Assembly (NCBI RefSeq): GCF_000143415.4
Contig: NW_003314278.1
Location: 1,098,122-1,148,914 of the forward strand
Direction of reading: 5' to 3'
Length of the DNA: 50,793 bases
Source: Selaginella moellendorffii
Taxonomy: Eukaryota; Streptophyta; Lycopodiopsida; Selaginellales; Selaginellaceae
The notes under the pieces are model-generated. The model was not told the origin of the DNA, did not search any database, and was given only the letters and a program-made list of their open reading frames with translations. Of the stretch, positions 39,701-49,925 are shown one piece after another. A program made the translations under genes and the position numbers. How positions within the stretch are numbered: position 1 is the first letter of the stretch; every line of letters starts with the position of its first letter.

Positions 39701-39845
39701 ATAACATAGTAACAAGAATGGCCAATCTTCTACTAACAATAAATCAGATACTAAAAAGTTGCAAACTTTGTAGCATAAGGATGACGGGGATGACCATTCT
39801 GGTTGGAGGAAGAGGCTTTCGATTGTTGCTCGTCAGCTTAACTGT

Positions 39846-40454
39846 GTGTGGAACAAGATAAAGGTCAAAGACATTGATGCATTAGCTTTAATGCTAGAGG
39901 GTGTGTTCCATGGCGGTTCAGTGTGGATTTTACTGGACAGTGGGAGTGATGACAACTTTGTTTCCACAAAGTTTGTTGAGGAGCATGGCCTGGTGACACG
40001 AGGAGTTCTTCCATATACGGTAGAAAGTGCAACTATCTCTACTCAGCATTTCGATACTTGTGTAGAAAGGCTAGAAGTGTTGGTTGGCAAACCCACACTT
40101 GTGGAGACTTTTTATCTCATGGATCTTCATCATGTGGATCTCATTCTTGGGATGCCATGGTTAGTGAAGGTGGATTTGGAGATAAAGTGGAATATTAAGT
40201 ATGTCTCGTTGAAATATAGTGGCATTAAAGATGTGTGGTTTGGAGAGGGAGTTCAACCTCTAGTTGTTATGCTCTCTGCTACATTTTTGAAGCAGGTTTG
40301 TCGTAATGGAAAAGCACTTTTGAGTTACTTGCTGTTTGTTCGTGACTTGGGGGACCAAACCACATGTGGAGGAAAGGCAGTAGTGCGGACTATACTCGAA
40401 GAGTTCTCCGATGTTTTTCCCTCTAAACTTCCTCATGGATTGCCTCCGTTATGA
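39846..40454 (+). pseudogene. Aspartic protease of the 4.86-kb gypsy element
   Basis: 202 open codons with the catalytic LLDSGSDDNFVSTKF (DSG in place of DTG/DSG both found in retropepsins), VLVGKPTLVETFYLMDL and LILGMPWL, the retroviral-type protease flap and second conserved block. It continues into the pre-RT linker (VRTILEEFSDVFPSKLPHGL). Confidence 0.85.
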
Positions 40455-40559
40455 GGTGTGGAGCATAAAATTATGTTAGAACCAGGGATGTGGCCAATTT
40501 ACTAGTGTCCATTTTAGTTGAGTTATGCTGAGGAGCAAGAAGTTTAACAACAAATCAGG

Positions 40560-41258
40560 GACTTACTTGAGTTTGGATTTATTCAACTAAGTAAGTTTCT
40601 GTTTAGTGCTCCGGTTTTGCTTATGAAGAAGAAGGACGGTTCAATGAGGATGTGTATTGACTACTGTGCCTTGAACAAGAAGACCGTGAAGGACAAGATG
40701 CCGATGCCGCATGTGGATAATATCTTAGACAAGTTTGGTGAAGAAAGAGTGTTTACTAAGATTGGTTTGAAGAGTGGATATCATTAAATTGCCATGGATG
40801 ATGCATCTATCTCCAAGATGGCATTCAACACGAGTATCGGGCATTTTGAGTTTACGGTTATGCCATTTGGTTTGACAAATGCACCAGCCACATTTACTCA
40901 GTTGATGACAAAGGTCTTTAGGCATTATTTTCATGAGTTTGTGGAGATTTTCTTAGATGATATTCTTGTTTTCAGCAAAAATATGGAGGAGCATAAGGTG
41001 CATTTGTACAAGGTTCTTTTGTTACTCCGTGACAACAAACTTTATGTGAAGAAGAGCAAATGTGAGTTTGGAAAGTCAGAGGTGGAATATCTAGGCTATA
41101 TTATGACATCCAAGGGTGTCAAGACGGATCCAAGGAAGGTGGCTATGGTGGAGAATTGGCCTACACTGATTTCAGTGGCTAAGTTATGCAATTTCCTTGG
41201 TATGCTAGTTACTACCGATATTTTCAACATAAATTTGCAGAGGTGGCTATTCCTTTGA
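40560..41258 (+). pseudogene. Reverse transcriptase of the 4.86-kb gypsy element
   Basis: LLMKKKDGSMRMCIDYCALN, RVFTKIGLKSGYH, a stop replacing Gln, MPFGLTNAPATFTQLM and the catalytic FLDDILVFSKN are all in one frame, followed by KSKCEFGKSEVEYLGYIM and the RT thumb. This is the complete gypsy RT block order with one nonsense change. Confidence 0.9.
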
Positions 41259-41319
41259 CACGATTTTTGCACAAGAACGTGCCATTCGTGTGGAAGAAGC
41301 CACATGAGGATAGTTTGTG

Positions 41320-41810
41320 GCATTGAAACGATTGTTGAGTGAGGCTTTAGTGATTCCCATTGCTGATCCATCAAAACCTTATGAGGTGACTTGTAATGTG
41401 AGTGGTTAGGCACTGGGAGGAGTTCTCATGCAAAAGGGATAGCCTATTGCATATGAAAATTGAACTTTGAATCCCGCGGAGCAACACTATTCCACATATG
41501 AACAAGAGTTACTCTCCATAGTTCATGCTTTGCGGACATGGCAACATTATCTTTATGGTGCAGTGTTCACGGTGTTGACGGATCACATACCCCTTATATA
41601 TATCTTTTCATACAAAAGGAGTTGAACACTAGGCAAGCTTGTTGGATGGTCAAACTCATGGAGTTTGGGGAGTTTCCTATTGAGTATCATTTGGGAAAAT
41701 TGAATGTGGTGGCAAATGCTTTATCTCATGTTTGCCATATGATGGCATTACAAACACGGTTTTGTCATCATTTAAGTAAAGTGGTTAACGAGTTTGGGTA
41801 GTTGGTTGAG
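41320..41810 (+). pseudogene. RNase H of the 4.86-kb gypsy element
   Basis: EALVIPIADPSKPYEVTCNV, then stops, QHYSTYEQELLSIVHALRTW and HYLYGAVFTVLTDH (Asp and Glu of the RNase H site), and EYHLGKLNVVANALSH at the end. Two in-frame stops and a frameshift after YIFSYK. Confidence 0.8.
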
Positions 41811-41869
41811 TGTGCTCAAGTGCAAGATGCTGAGGTGGTCTTGTTGCAAGGCCCAGATGGAAGCACTTT

Positions 41870-43110
41870 TCTCATTGGTGGATGGGATTCTTTACTACAA
41901 TAGCCATGTGTATTTGCCACAGGTGGATGCATTAATTACTTAAGTTTTATTTCACTATCATGATTGTCCAAAGGCCAGTCATTTTGGAGGGAAGAAGATA
42001 TATGAGTTGATTAAGCACAATTTTTATTGGAGGAATATAGAAGCTGATATCCTCGAGTACTATAAGTCATGTGAGCTTTATCAGCGGGTAAAGGTGCCAT
42101 GGGAGAAGTCGGGGGGACTTTTGCAACCTTTACCTATTTCTTAGAGTATCTCTATGGACTTCATCATTTGTTTGCCACGAACACAGAGACAAAAGGAGCA
42201 AGTATGGGTCATAATGGATCGTTTGACAAAGTATATGCGGTTGTTGGCTCTTCGGAAGACTGTCACTGCCTTAGACTTGGCTGCGGTTTACTTGGAGAAA
42301 GTTTTTTCTGATTTTGGTTTGCTAAAGGACATTGTTAGCAATCGAGATTCAAAGTTCACTAGTGGATTTTGGAAGAGTTTTGCAAAGGCTATGCAAGTGA
42401 CTTTGAAACTCTTGAGTGGAAATCATTCTTAGATGAATGAGCAAATTAATCATGTGAATCAGGTGGTGGAGGATATGCTATGTTATAGCATTGGTCAAAG
42501 GCAGGAATAATAGGATCTATATCTTCCGTTAGTGCAATTTGCCTACAACAATAGCCAATACAGTGGAACCAAGCTAAGTCCTTACTTTGCCATGTTTGGA
42601 AGGCATCCTTGAACAATGGTGGAGTTGAACATTTAAATATGGATGTTCAAGAAAAGCTTGATTCAAAGGCGATTGATTTGGCCACAAAACTTGATAAGAT
42701 TCTGGTAGTGTGCAAATGGAATTTGCAAGCAACTCAGGATAAAGCGGAGAAGTTTGTTAATGAGCATTGCTAATTCCGAGAATATAAGGTGGGTGATCTT
42801 ATCTTTATGTGAATGATCTTTCTGTCAAGTGAGTAGTGGAACACCTTAGTGCCTTTGCGGAATGGGAAGAGTGATAAATTTTTTCATCGGTATGCTAGTC
42901 TACATGAAGTGTTGGAGCGCATCGATAAGGTGGCTTATCAAGTGCGGCTGCTAGCTAAGGTGAAAGTTCATCCGGTATTTTATGTTAGCCAATTGAAAGG
43001 TGTACTATCTCAGAGTGATAGGCCCAATGCCTCTTTGATGTATATGGCTATGGAAGATGAATCAGGAGCTGGAGCAGGGTTCTTCAGAAAGGGTGATCAC
43101 TAGTACAACT
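41870..43110 (+). pseudogene. Integrase of the 4.86-kb gypsy element
   Basis: FGGKKIYELIKHNFYWRNIE and a Cys-x2-like YYKSCELYQ (zinc-binding), then VWVIMDRLTKYMRLLAL (first Asp region), VSNRDSKFTSGFWKSF (second Asp) and, in broken frames, the Glu region and YNNSQYSGT-like block. The C-terminal part has FHRYASLHEVLERIDKVAYQ and VKVHPVFYVSQLK. Stops at 42430 and later. Confidence 0.85.
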
Positions 43111-43146
43111 TGTCCTTGGGACAAGGACTTTGTTGAGGGGAAGAAT

Positions 43147-43380
43147 TGTTAAGCACCAACTTTGACCACGTGGTCAATGTCAGTCAAAGGGAGGCTCAAG
43201 GGTTTATGAAGGCATGTTAGGGTAAAGAATTTAACCTACCCTAGGGCTCACAGTGGAGGGGCAGTGTAGAGGAGCTTTTGAAGTAGCTTGGGGGTGGTTA
43301 GGTGGTAAGGAACCTCAAGAAAAGGCATAGTTTAGTCTAGGAAAATTAGATTGTTGACTTTTTGTTCCATGTCATAACAC
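43147..43380 (+). repeat. 3' LTR of the 4.86-kb gypsy element
   Basis: TGTTAAGCACCAACTTTG...ATGTCATAACA, 234 bp, followed by the target duplication CAATT. Confidence 0.9.
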
Positions 43381-43385
43381 AATTG

Positions 43386-43640
43386 TTGTTCATGATGTGA
43401 GGAATGTGATGGATGGGGACATAACATTAGAACTTGTGTCATGCTAAAAAATATTCTTATGCTCTTTTGACATTTATAGATAATAGCACAACATGCAATA
43501 TAGAATTAATGGAGGATGAATAGTTTATGTTTGTTTTTGCTGGAGTCATAAATAGTATAAATGTGATGATCTTGGTGGACTTTGGCTTAGCAATTTCCTC
43601 TATTCAGTGTTTAATTGTTTGAAGTTTCATTATAGAAAGT
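43386..43640 (+). mobile_element. Gypsy gag/protease remnant, right part
   Basis: Continues the host element cut at 38521: CEECDGWGHNIRTCVM is a clean C-x2-C-x4-H-x4-C knuckle, and MILVDFGLAISSIQC further on resembles the protease site with D-S/T-G altered to DFG. The rest of this host element is missing. Confidence 0.55.
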
Positions 43641-43699
43641 CTCTTGTACTTGACCTTTATGACTTGTGTTTACTAATCATAAGTCATCAGTATAGATAT

Positions 43700-44275
43700 T
43701 ATGTATGGAAACACTGGTTGTCTATGTGTGGTGTGGGCATTTGGAGGAATCAAGAAGGATCTTTGATGCATTTCTGGCCAAGAACATTGCATCATGGATG
43801 GCGCTCGCGAGTGCATATGCCAAGAGTGGGCATCCGGGCGAGGCCAAGGCAGCGTTCGATCGAATGGCGGTGCGGGACATAGTTTCCTCCACTGGGATGG
43901 TCAAGGCACTGGGCGATTGCGGGCGGATTGGATCGAGCAAGGCGGTGTTTGATGCGATGCCCAAGAGGAACTGCAAGACGTGTTGTGGGGATTTGCTCGC
44001 GGCGGAGAGATTGGGCGAGCAAAAGAGGTGCTGGATTGGATGCCCAAGACGAATGTGGTAGCATGGACGATCCTTGTGCAGGGTTTCACACAGTGCGGGT
44101 GAGTGGGCGATGTGAAGGCCGCATTTGATTCCATGCCCGAGAAGAACAGCATCACTCGCTCAGTGATGTTCGTCATGTTTGTGGAGAATGGATTCATGGA
44201 GGAGGCGGAGGATGTCTTTCAGGAGATTGTCCACCGAAACGTGATCCTCTGGGGGGCGATATATGACCTGTTTAG
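43700..44275 (+). pseudogene. PPR protein fragment
   Basis: In two frames: LEESRRIFDAFLAKNIASWM, AYAKSGHPGEAKAAFDRMAV, LGDCGRIGSSKAVFDAMPKR, then VVAWTILVQGFTQCG, a stop, VGDVKAAFDSMPEKNSITRS and FMEEAEDVFQEIVHRNVILW. These are consecutive PLS-type PPR motifs (A..G....A...FD.MP.R). A frameshift near 43985 and a stop at about 44103 disable it. No start, E or DYW part is present. Confidence 0.8.
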
Positions 44276-44626
44276 TATTTGCACACATATCAATTTTGTT
44301 ATATTTATATTCTTTATTTTCCACAATACCTATCTTTTATGGCTTCAGTTAAGTTATAGTCATTTACACCTTTGAGTGTTTCTTCAATTTAGGCACTATA
44401 TTTTTTGGTTTGCTTAAGCAAACCAGCATAGAATATACCTGGGTATTCTTGAATATTCTATAATTTAATTATTGATATTTATTTAGAATAATTTTGTGTT
44501 TATAAATTAAAAACATTTTAATACTGGTCATCATGTTGTATAGTTGACTGACGGTTTCGGTAAAAAGAAGTTCTAATTTATTTTCAAACCTTTTAATTCT
44601 AAGAATTACCAGTTCAAATAAGTTGC
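44276..44626. other. AT-rich spacer
   Basis: Very AT-rich, stops in all frames, no recognisable feature. Confidence 0.5.
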
Positions 44627-44823
44627 ACGGATCCTCGTCTTTATCATTTCCCAAGTGGCCACTAATCCTTTATTAACCTCTATTGTTCTCCACCAAAGTT
44701 TAATATTATCTGTCAAGTATAGTTTAGCATATGGGACCTTCTCCAAACTCAATAATAAAAACACTCAAAAATAATCCTCCATATCGTAAAATCAATCTTC
44801 TACCACCTTATAGTCATTCATGT
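44627..44823 (-). mobile_element. Isolated gag fragment of the right-end gypsy family
   Basis: Aligns without large gaps to 49254-49452 (shared tatgttgcacggatcctcg-like start and accaccttatagtcattca end). Most differences are C-to-T or G-to-A in this copy, as expected for methylated repeat DNA decaying by deamination. Similarity stops sharply at both ends. Confidence 0.85.
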
Positions 44824-45113
44824 TTGCAAGTGTGATTTTGTGGTGATGAAGCAGGAGCAACAGAAGATCCTCCAGACGAGCTAACTTCTCAAATTTAACC
44901 AGCTGCCACCCCCATGCAAGGGTACTTTCCACGAGCTCAAATGATAGAGGGCTAGCTCTTGATTTTTTTTGGTTGTTCTCTAGGCTCCAATCTATTAGGA
45001 GTGATGCAAAGAGACTGTTATTGATCAGGCCAGGGATTTCCAACCCAAAGCTATGTTTCTCATACCTGAAAACTGTATCCATGAAATATACATATCCTCT
45101 TGTAGTTTCTCTT

Positions 45114-46734
45114 CTAAATAGAAGACAAGTGCCTAAGGTTGTACATATCAAAGTACAAACCAAAGAAGCAGATCAATGGATCTCCCTCCGACGCATCAAT
45201 CAGCAGTTGAACAAGGCGAGCAGCGCATACTTGATCCTCTTCCAGTCGATCCACTTTCCTGTAACCAATGGTGCTACCGTTGCTCACCAGGTACCAGCCC
45301 AGCTCGCTGTCCCATGCCTCGACGAGATATTCCATGACCCTTTGTCCCATGTTTACTGGCTCTTGGATCTCCAGTGCGTTGAACTTTGAGACCTTGCCAA
45401 GATCAAGCTCGATCCAGCCAGTCGACTCCCCTTGCATTGGAGCCAGAAAGTTTCCATATGCTCGTCAAGGATTTTCTTCGGCCCGAACGAAGAGCTGCGA
45501 ATGCTGCTTGCTGTCACGGACAAGGGATTCCCTGCTAAGTTGACGCTGAAGATGGAATCTATGGCGGAGCTAAACCGCTCCAGCGTCTGGAAGTCGGATT
45601 CATTGATCAGTCCTGACGAGTTTGGAGGGACGTTCAGCAGGAGCAAGCAGTTCCTGGTGGATGATTTATAGAAAACGTCGAGCAGCTGCTCCAGGGATTT
45701 TGGAGCCTCGTTCCTGTGCCAAAACCAACCGGGCCTGATGGAGATATCGCACTCCGGAGGGAGCCAGTCGGTTCCAGCACTCTCTCCAGACATCAAGTAC
45801 CTGTTGATGTTGCGAATTGGATCGAGTTTCACGAGAACGAAGGTTTCATGGAAGGATGGATTTTACGTACTGGCCATCGCTCCTGCCGATCGTAATGGAA
45901 GATCTGTTCGCCATCGCCCAGCATCGGAAAAGATGTTAGCACCGGGAATGAATCGTGTCAAACCAGAGCTCAAAATCGTAGCTCATGTTCACTGCAGTGG
46001 GTGATTTCGCACCATCCAGCCACACCTCGGAGATCGGCCCATATCTGCACGCCAAAACAAAATGCCGCGTCAAGGCATCTGCTGCTAGAGATGAAAACTA
46101 CAAAAGCCCACAAGCTCGCGAGCTCCTAATGCTAAAACCGTTTGATGGGCTGGAGGAAATGCAAACGTATCACACAGTGATCATGCCACCAAGAAAAATG
46201 CGTGAAGAAGAAGCAAAGAATGTCTCACTCACCCTCTCGGAGCTGAGCCAAGTAGAACTCGTTGTAGAGAAGAGTGTCGCCATAGCAGCTCTCGTGCAAA
46301 TCCCATGGCGAGAAGTAAAAGCCCACGTCCAATCCACGCTCCCTGGCGGCGGCCACGAACTCGGCCACCACATCCCCCTTCCCTCCTCGCCAAGAGCTGC
46401 TAGCCACGGAGAAATTGGTGTAGGCCGAGGGCCACAGGCAGAACCCGTCGTGGTGCTTGACCGTGAGGATCACGAGCTGCGCGCCCGCGGCTTGGGCCGC
46501 GTCCATCTACTGCGACGCATTCAATCGCTCCGGGTTGAAGATAGAGGGCGATTCGTGGCCGGATCCACGCTCCGAGTCCGTGAATGTGTTGACGCCGAAG
46601 TGGAAGAACATCGAGAGGCGGCGCGAGTGGAACTGGAGCTGGCGCCATAGGAGAGGGAGCGGTGGGGGCGAATTTAGGGCGACAGCTCTCAAGAACACTA
46701 TCTCGAGGAGCAAGAAAGAGAGATGGAAATTCAT
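45114..46734 (-). pseudogene. FUC1: Alpha-L-fucosidase (GH29, plant FUC1-like), disrupted
   Basis: Starts MNFHLSFLLLEIVFLRAVAL, a signal-peptide-like leader, then MFFHFGVNTFTDSERGSGHE, ILTVKHHDGFCLWPSAYTNF, VGFYFSPWDLHES and YNEFYLAQL. An intron of ~190 bp (about 46235-46046) precedes YGPISEVWLDGA, which holds the nucleophile Asp of the family. The later exon has ECDISIRPGWFWHRNEAPKS, LLLLNVPPNSSGLI and the C-terminal WIELDLGKVSKFNALE. GH29 enzymes remove alpha-linked fucose from plant cell-wall or glycoprotein glycans in the apoplast. Breaks: a TAG where Trp is expected after LNASQ (46504-46506), a shift near 45930 before FSDAG, and a one-base deletion near 45430. The coding order is otherwise complete. 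Confidence 0.85.
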
Positions 46735-46830
46735 TGCTATAGAGAATGGAGGAGAGAGCCAATCTTATAAGCCCAGTGGAGTAGAGGAATTGTCACCAGA
46801 GAGTAAAATCTTTGCTTCTTCCAGGGTGTC
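46735..46830. promoter_or_regulatory. Short divergent interval between fucosidase and PPR remnants
   Basis: Fewer than 150 bp separate the fucosidase ATG (minus) from the PPR-like sequence (plus). It may have held a shared promoter. No TATA box can be assigned with confidence. Confidence 0.2.
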
Positions 46831-47185
46831 CTTGTTCTTGCAAGGCAAGATGGATTATCTTCTTCTTCTTAGCCCAAGCTAGATTGGAATGTTCTTTCTC
46901 CGTCCAGGATTCTCGGATTCTCGCAAGGAATACCTCGCGAATCGCGAATGTGTGTGAGATCCAGCAAAGTTTATGGCATTGCTCTTCCCCAATTCGTGAT
47001 TTCCACAGACACCTCAGAGGATTGCTTGCTCTCCTGGGGAGCACTGCTCAGAACTGCCGGGATCTGTCACAGGGGAGGCAAATCCACGCCCGCATTGCGC
47101 AGAGCGAGCACCGCCGCAACGAATACCTCGCGAATCTGCTCGTCCTGATGTATGGCAAGTGTCGCAGCGTCGATGAACTGCATTT
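46830..47185 (+). pseudogene. PPR protein N-terminal fragment
   Basis: LLALLGSTAQNCRDLSQGRQ, IHARIAQSEHRRNEYLANLL and VLMYGKCRSVDE form the start of a PLS-type PPR protein (the G..IH..I.......Y..N.L..MYGKC pattern). The reading stops at about 47180, where SEC16-like sequence begins. It is not the N-terminus of the fragment at 43700 in any provable way. Confidence 0.75.
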
Positions 47186-47189
47186 GAGG

Positions 47190-48211
47190 TGAAAAGGCTA
47201 CTGATTGCCGGAAAGCAGAAAGAGGCTTTACGGGCTGCTCAAGACGGGCAACTTTGGGGATGTGCTCTTCTTATGGCCGAGAGAAGGTACCTTGTCTTGT
47301 AGCTTTGATGTATAGACCGTTAGTGATGGTCTTGTGGTTTTTAATAGGTCTACACCGACACTACAGCGGAGATGGCTCAACCAGGGTTTCAGCAGCAGTA
47401 CAAAAGCTGTTTTGTCTCATGGTGCTACACGACGGGAACAAATATGTCCTTGGTTCTAGCTACATAATAGCGCTTCAACCTCAACCGGTTCCAGCATCTG
47501 CTGTAGATGGTGCAACACAGGTAAAATACTTTTATCAAGCTACTCTCTTGCTTAAGGAGTGCATGTTGACTTGCAGGACCCAGTAGAAGGAATGCTTGAA
47601 GAATGGCAGGAAAACCTGGCTATAATGGCAGCTAACCGAACTAATGGGGACGAGAGAGTGATTATGCATCTTGGTGATTGTCTCTGGAGACATCAAGATG
47701 AGGTATATACATGGTCACACTTTCATGTTTCTCATAGTTTTAACTTGCAGATATGTGGAGCCCATATTTGCTATCTTGTTGCAAATGCTAGTTTTGAGCC
47801 TTTCCCCTTCTGCCAGACTTTGTCTTATAGATGCCGACCATTGTAAGTATCCATGCACGTACGCTAGTCCAGAAACTATCCAGGTAAGCTGTGTTTGTCC
47901 TCAATAACAATTGTTAACCTTTTCTTCATCAGCAAATGGAAGTGTACGAATTTGCAAGAGTGACTGGCAATTCCCAGTTTATTTTACTTCCTTTTCAGCC
48001 ATACAAGCTTATTTATGCGGCAATGCTTGCTGAAGCTGGAAAGATAAATGAAGCTTTAAGGTTGGTAGTGATTTTTAACTGTATCCTTAAGGTTTCTCTT
48101 CGAAGGTATTGCCAAGTGGTGTTGAAAACATTGAAAACAGTAAGCCATGCAGCTGATGTGTGCAAAGAAGCGGCTGTAGCCTTGGAAGAGCATCTTCATA
48201 TCCACTCTGAG
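47190..48211 (+). pseudogene. SEC16: SEC16 (COPII coat scaffold) central region, truncated at both ends
   Basis: Exons give KRLLIAGKQKEALRAAQDGQ, VYTDTTAEMAQ, LEEWQENLAIMAANRTNGDE, VIMHLGDCLW, AHICYLVANASFEPF, ARLCLIDADH, YASPETIQ, EVYEFARVTGNSQFILLPFQ, PYKLIYAAMLAEAGKINEAL and YCQVVLKTLK, ending LEEHLHIHSE. This is the conserved central (ancestral coatomer element) domain of plant SEC16, which organises COPII budding at ER exit sites. Introns are present with usable GT-AG ends (after HQDE; after ETIQ; within 48060-48105). A frameshift lies near 47810. It is cut at 48211 by the minus-strand gypsy element. Confidence 0.85.
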
Positions 48212-48971
48212 GTTTGTAATCGGACACTCGGCTTTTATACTCACTTTCCTGTTCCTGGGCATTCGCCAGTACCACAAGGTTCCTACCTTGTCCATGCAGG
48301 GCTACCACGAACCGATTGAACCAATCCATTCCAAAGATCACGTCAAATCCCGCCATGTCTAGCACAGTGAAATCCATGTTTACTTTCCATGTCCCTACTT
48401 CGACTCTCACTTGTCGAAGTACCTCATCAGTGCTTTGGTTACCTTGAACAAACTCTATAGTCCTTGGTTCGCCTAGCCGCTGCACCGTTAGTCCGGCTTG
48501 CCGGACTATGTCTACAGCCACAAAATTATCCGAAGCACCCGTGTCAATAAGGATCTTAACAAAGCTACCTCTGAGCTTCCTTCGAAGGGCTAGTAGATGT
48601 CGCGAACGACTCTCTACCAAAGTTGCTCGTGTAATGAGTAACTTTGAGTTAGGGATTAGATCACATACCTCAATTTGGACTTCACCCGACTTGATGACTA
48701 TATTCTGGCCTCTGGCCTTCTTCGAGTAGGGACATTCCCTCGAAAAGTATCCCGCTTCACCGCAGTTGTAGCATATGTTGTTTCCCACGCTGCTATACGA
48801 TTTGACCTTCTTATCCGTGGGTTTGTCTTTTTTCGCTTGACTCCCCCACGTACTCGCTTGCTGGGCACTGAATTTGCCTTTCCGGAACCCCGAAGACTCA
48901 TTCTTAGAGAAACTCTTCTTGAATTTCCCTCTGCTATACGTTCCTCTTGGATTGGCCCCTTTGCTAAACAT
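48212..48971 (-). pseudogene. gag zinc knuckle and protease of the right-end gypsy element
   Basis: ICYNCGEAGYFSRECPYSKK is a C-x2-C-x4-H/F-type knuckle with the His position read as F-S (C-x2-C-x8-C spacing retained). Further on, FVKILIDTGASDNFVAVDIV holds the catalytic DTG of a retropepsin, and FDVIFGMDWFNRF is the second protease block. The frame runs on into SEC16 antisense after YKP. Confidence 0.85.
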
Positions 48972-49059
48972 GGATCCCGACCCCGTCGTGTTCCCCTTTC
49001 ATAGGTTATCATTGAAATGCACCTTGATGGCCGCATCCAACACTTCCTTGTAGTTGGTT

Positions 49060-49866
49060 TCAGCACATCACCTCACCGCGAGCCCAGGTTTGCAAACCTG
49101 ATATGAAGGCATGGAACGCATCCATATCCCCCATGTCCGTGACAAGTATCGTCTTTTCCATGAACCCATTCACATATTCCTGGATGGTTCCAGTCTGCTT
49201 CAGCCTACTCAACTCATCTCTCAGATGTAGAGTGGCATTCGGAGGAATGTATGTTGCACGGATCCTCGCCTTCATCATGTCCCAAGTGGCCACTGGTCCT
49301 TCGTTGGCCTCCGTCGTTCTCCACCAAGACTTGGCATTATATTCCAAGTATGGTTTTGCACATGGGACCTTCTCCGAGCTCGGTAATCGCAACGCTCGGA
49401 AGTAGTCCTCTATATCGTAAAACCAATCCTCCACCACCTTATAGTCATTCACTCCCTTGAAGACCGGTGGGGGCTTTGGTTTGTACTTGGGAACTGCCTG
49501 AGGGACTGATTCTACTTCGGTCTGTTTGACCTTGTTTGGTTCTGCCTCAGTCCCTGCTGAAGGGTCTGCACCTTCTGTGCTGCCAGCATCCGCAGTCTTT
49601 CTCTTTTTCTTCTGCTTTTCATCACGCTTTAGCTTGCGTACGAGAGTCTCCAGCAGGGCATTGGTCTGTGCCAACTGTCCTTCTAACACATTCAATCGAG
49701 CCTTGGACGACCGAACCTCGCCACCAGACTCCTGTTTGGAAGTTTCCTCACTAGAGTCCTCCTCATGCAAGGATTCCTCACCCATAGCCTCTTGTTCGAC
49801 TGGAGGCTCCAGCTCCGGCGGAAGTTCCGTCTCCGCCTGGGTTTGCTTACGCCCTGCCCTTGCCAT
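49060..49866 (-). pseudogene. gag of the right-end gypsy element
   Basis: 268 codons starting MARAGRKQTQAETELPPELE just inside the primer-binding site. A charged leader with a coiled-coil-like stretch (LNVLEGQLAQTNALLETLVR) is followed by the gag core: VNDYKVVEDWFYDIEDYFRA, WDMMKARIRATYIPPNATLH and FMEKTILVTDMGDMDAFHAF. A stop at 49060 and a frame change separate it from the zinc knuckle. Confidence 0.85.
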
Positions 49867-49910
49867 CTCCCAGCAATCCGCCTCTATCTTTCGCTAGAAC
49901 TGGGGAAAAG

Positions 49911-49922
49911 GCTCCGATACCA
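49911..49922 (-). other. Primer-binding site of the right-end gypsy element
   Basis: On the minus strand TGGTATCGGAGC, three bases from the LTR end, complementary to plant tRNA-iMet. Its position fixes the LTR boundary at 49926. Confidence 0.85.
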
Positions 49923-49925
49923 AAT

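Larger units (their letters stand above)
38522..43380 (+). mobile_element. Ty3/gypsy element with both LTRs (4,859 bp), nested insertion
   Basis: LTRs at 38522-38722 and 43147-43380 start TGTTA and end CATAA(A/C)A. A perfect 5-bp target duplication CAATT flanks it (38517-38521 and 43381-43385). The order is gag, zinc knuckle, protease, RT, RNase H, integrase, the standard Ty3/gypsy layout, all on the plus strand. No chromodomain is visible. Stops occur in RT (SGYH-stop-IAMDD), RNase H and integrase. The LTRs differ by many substitutions and a ~33-bp deletion in the 5' LTR, so the insertion is old. The solo LTR at 17490 is from the same family. Confidence 0.95.
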
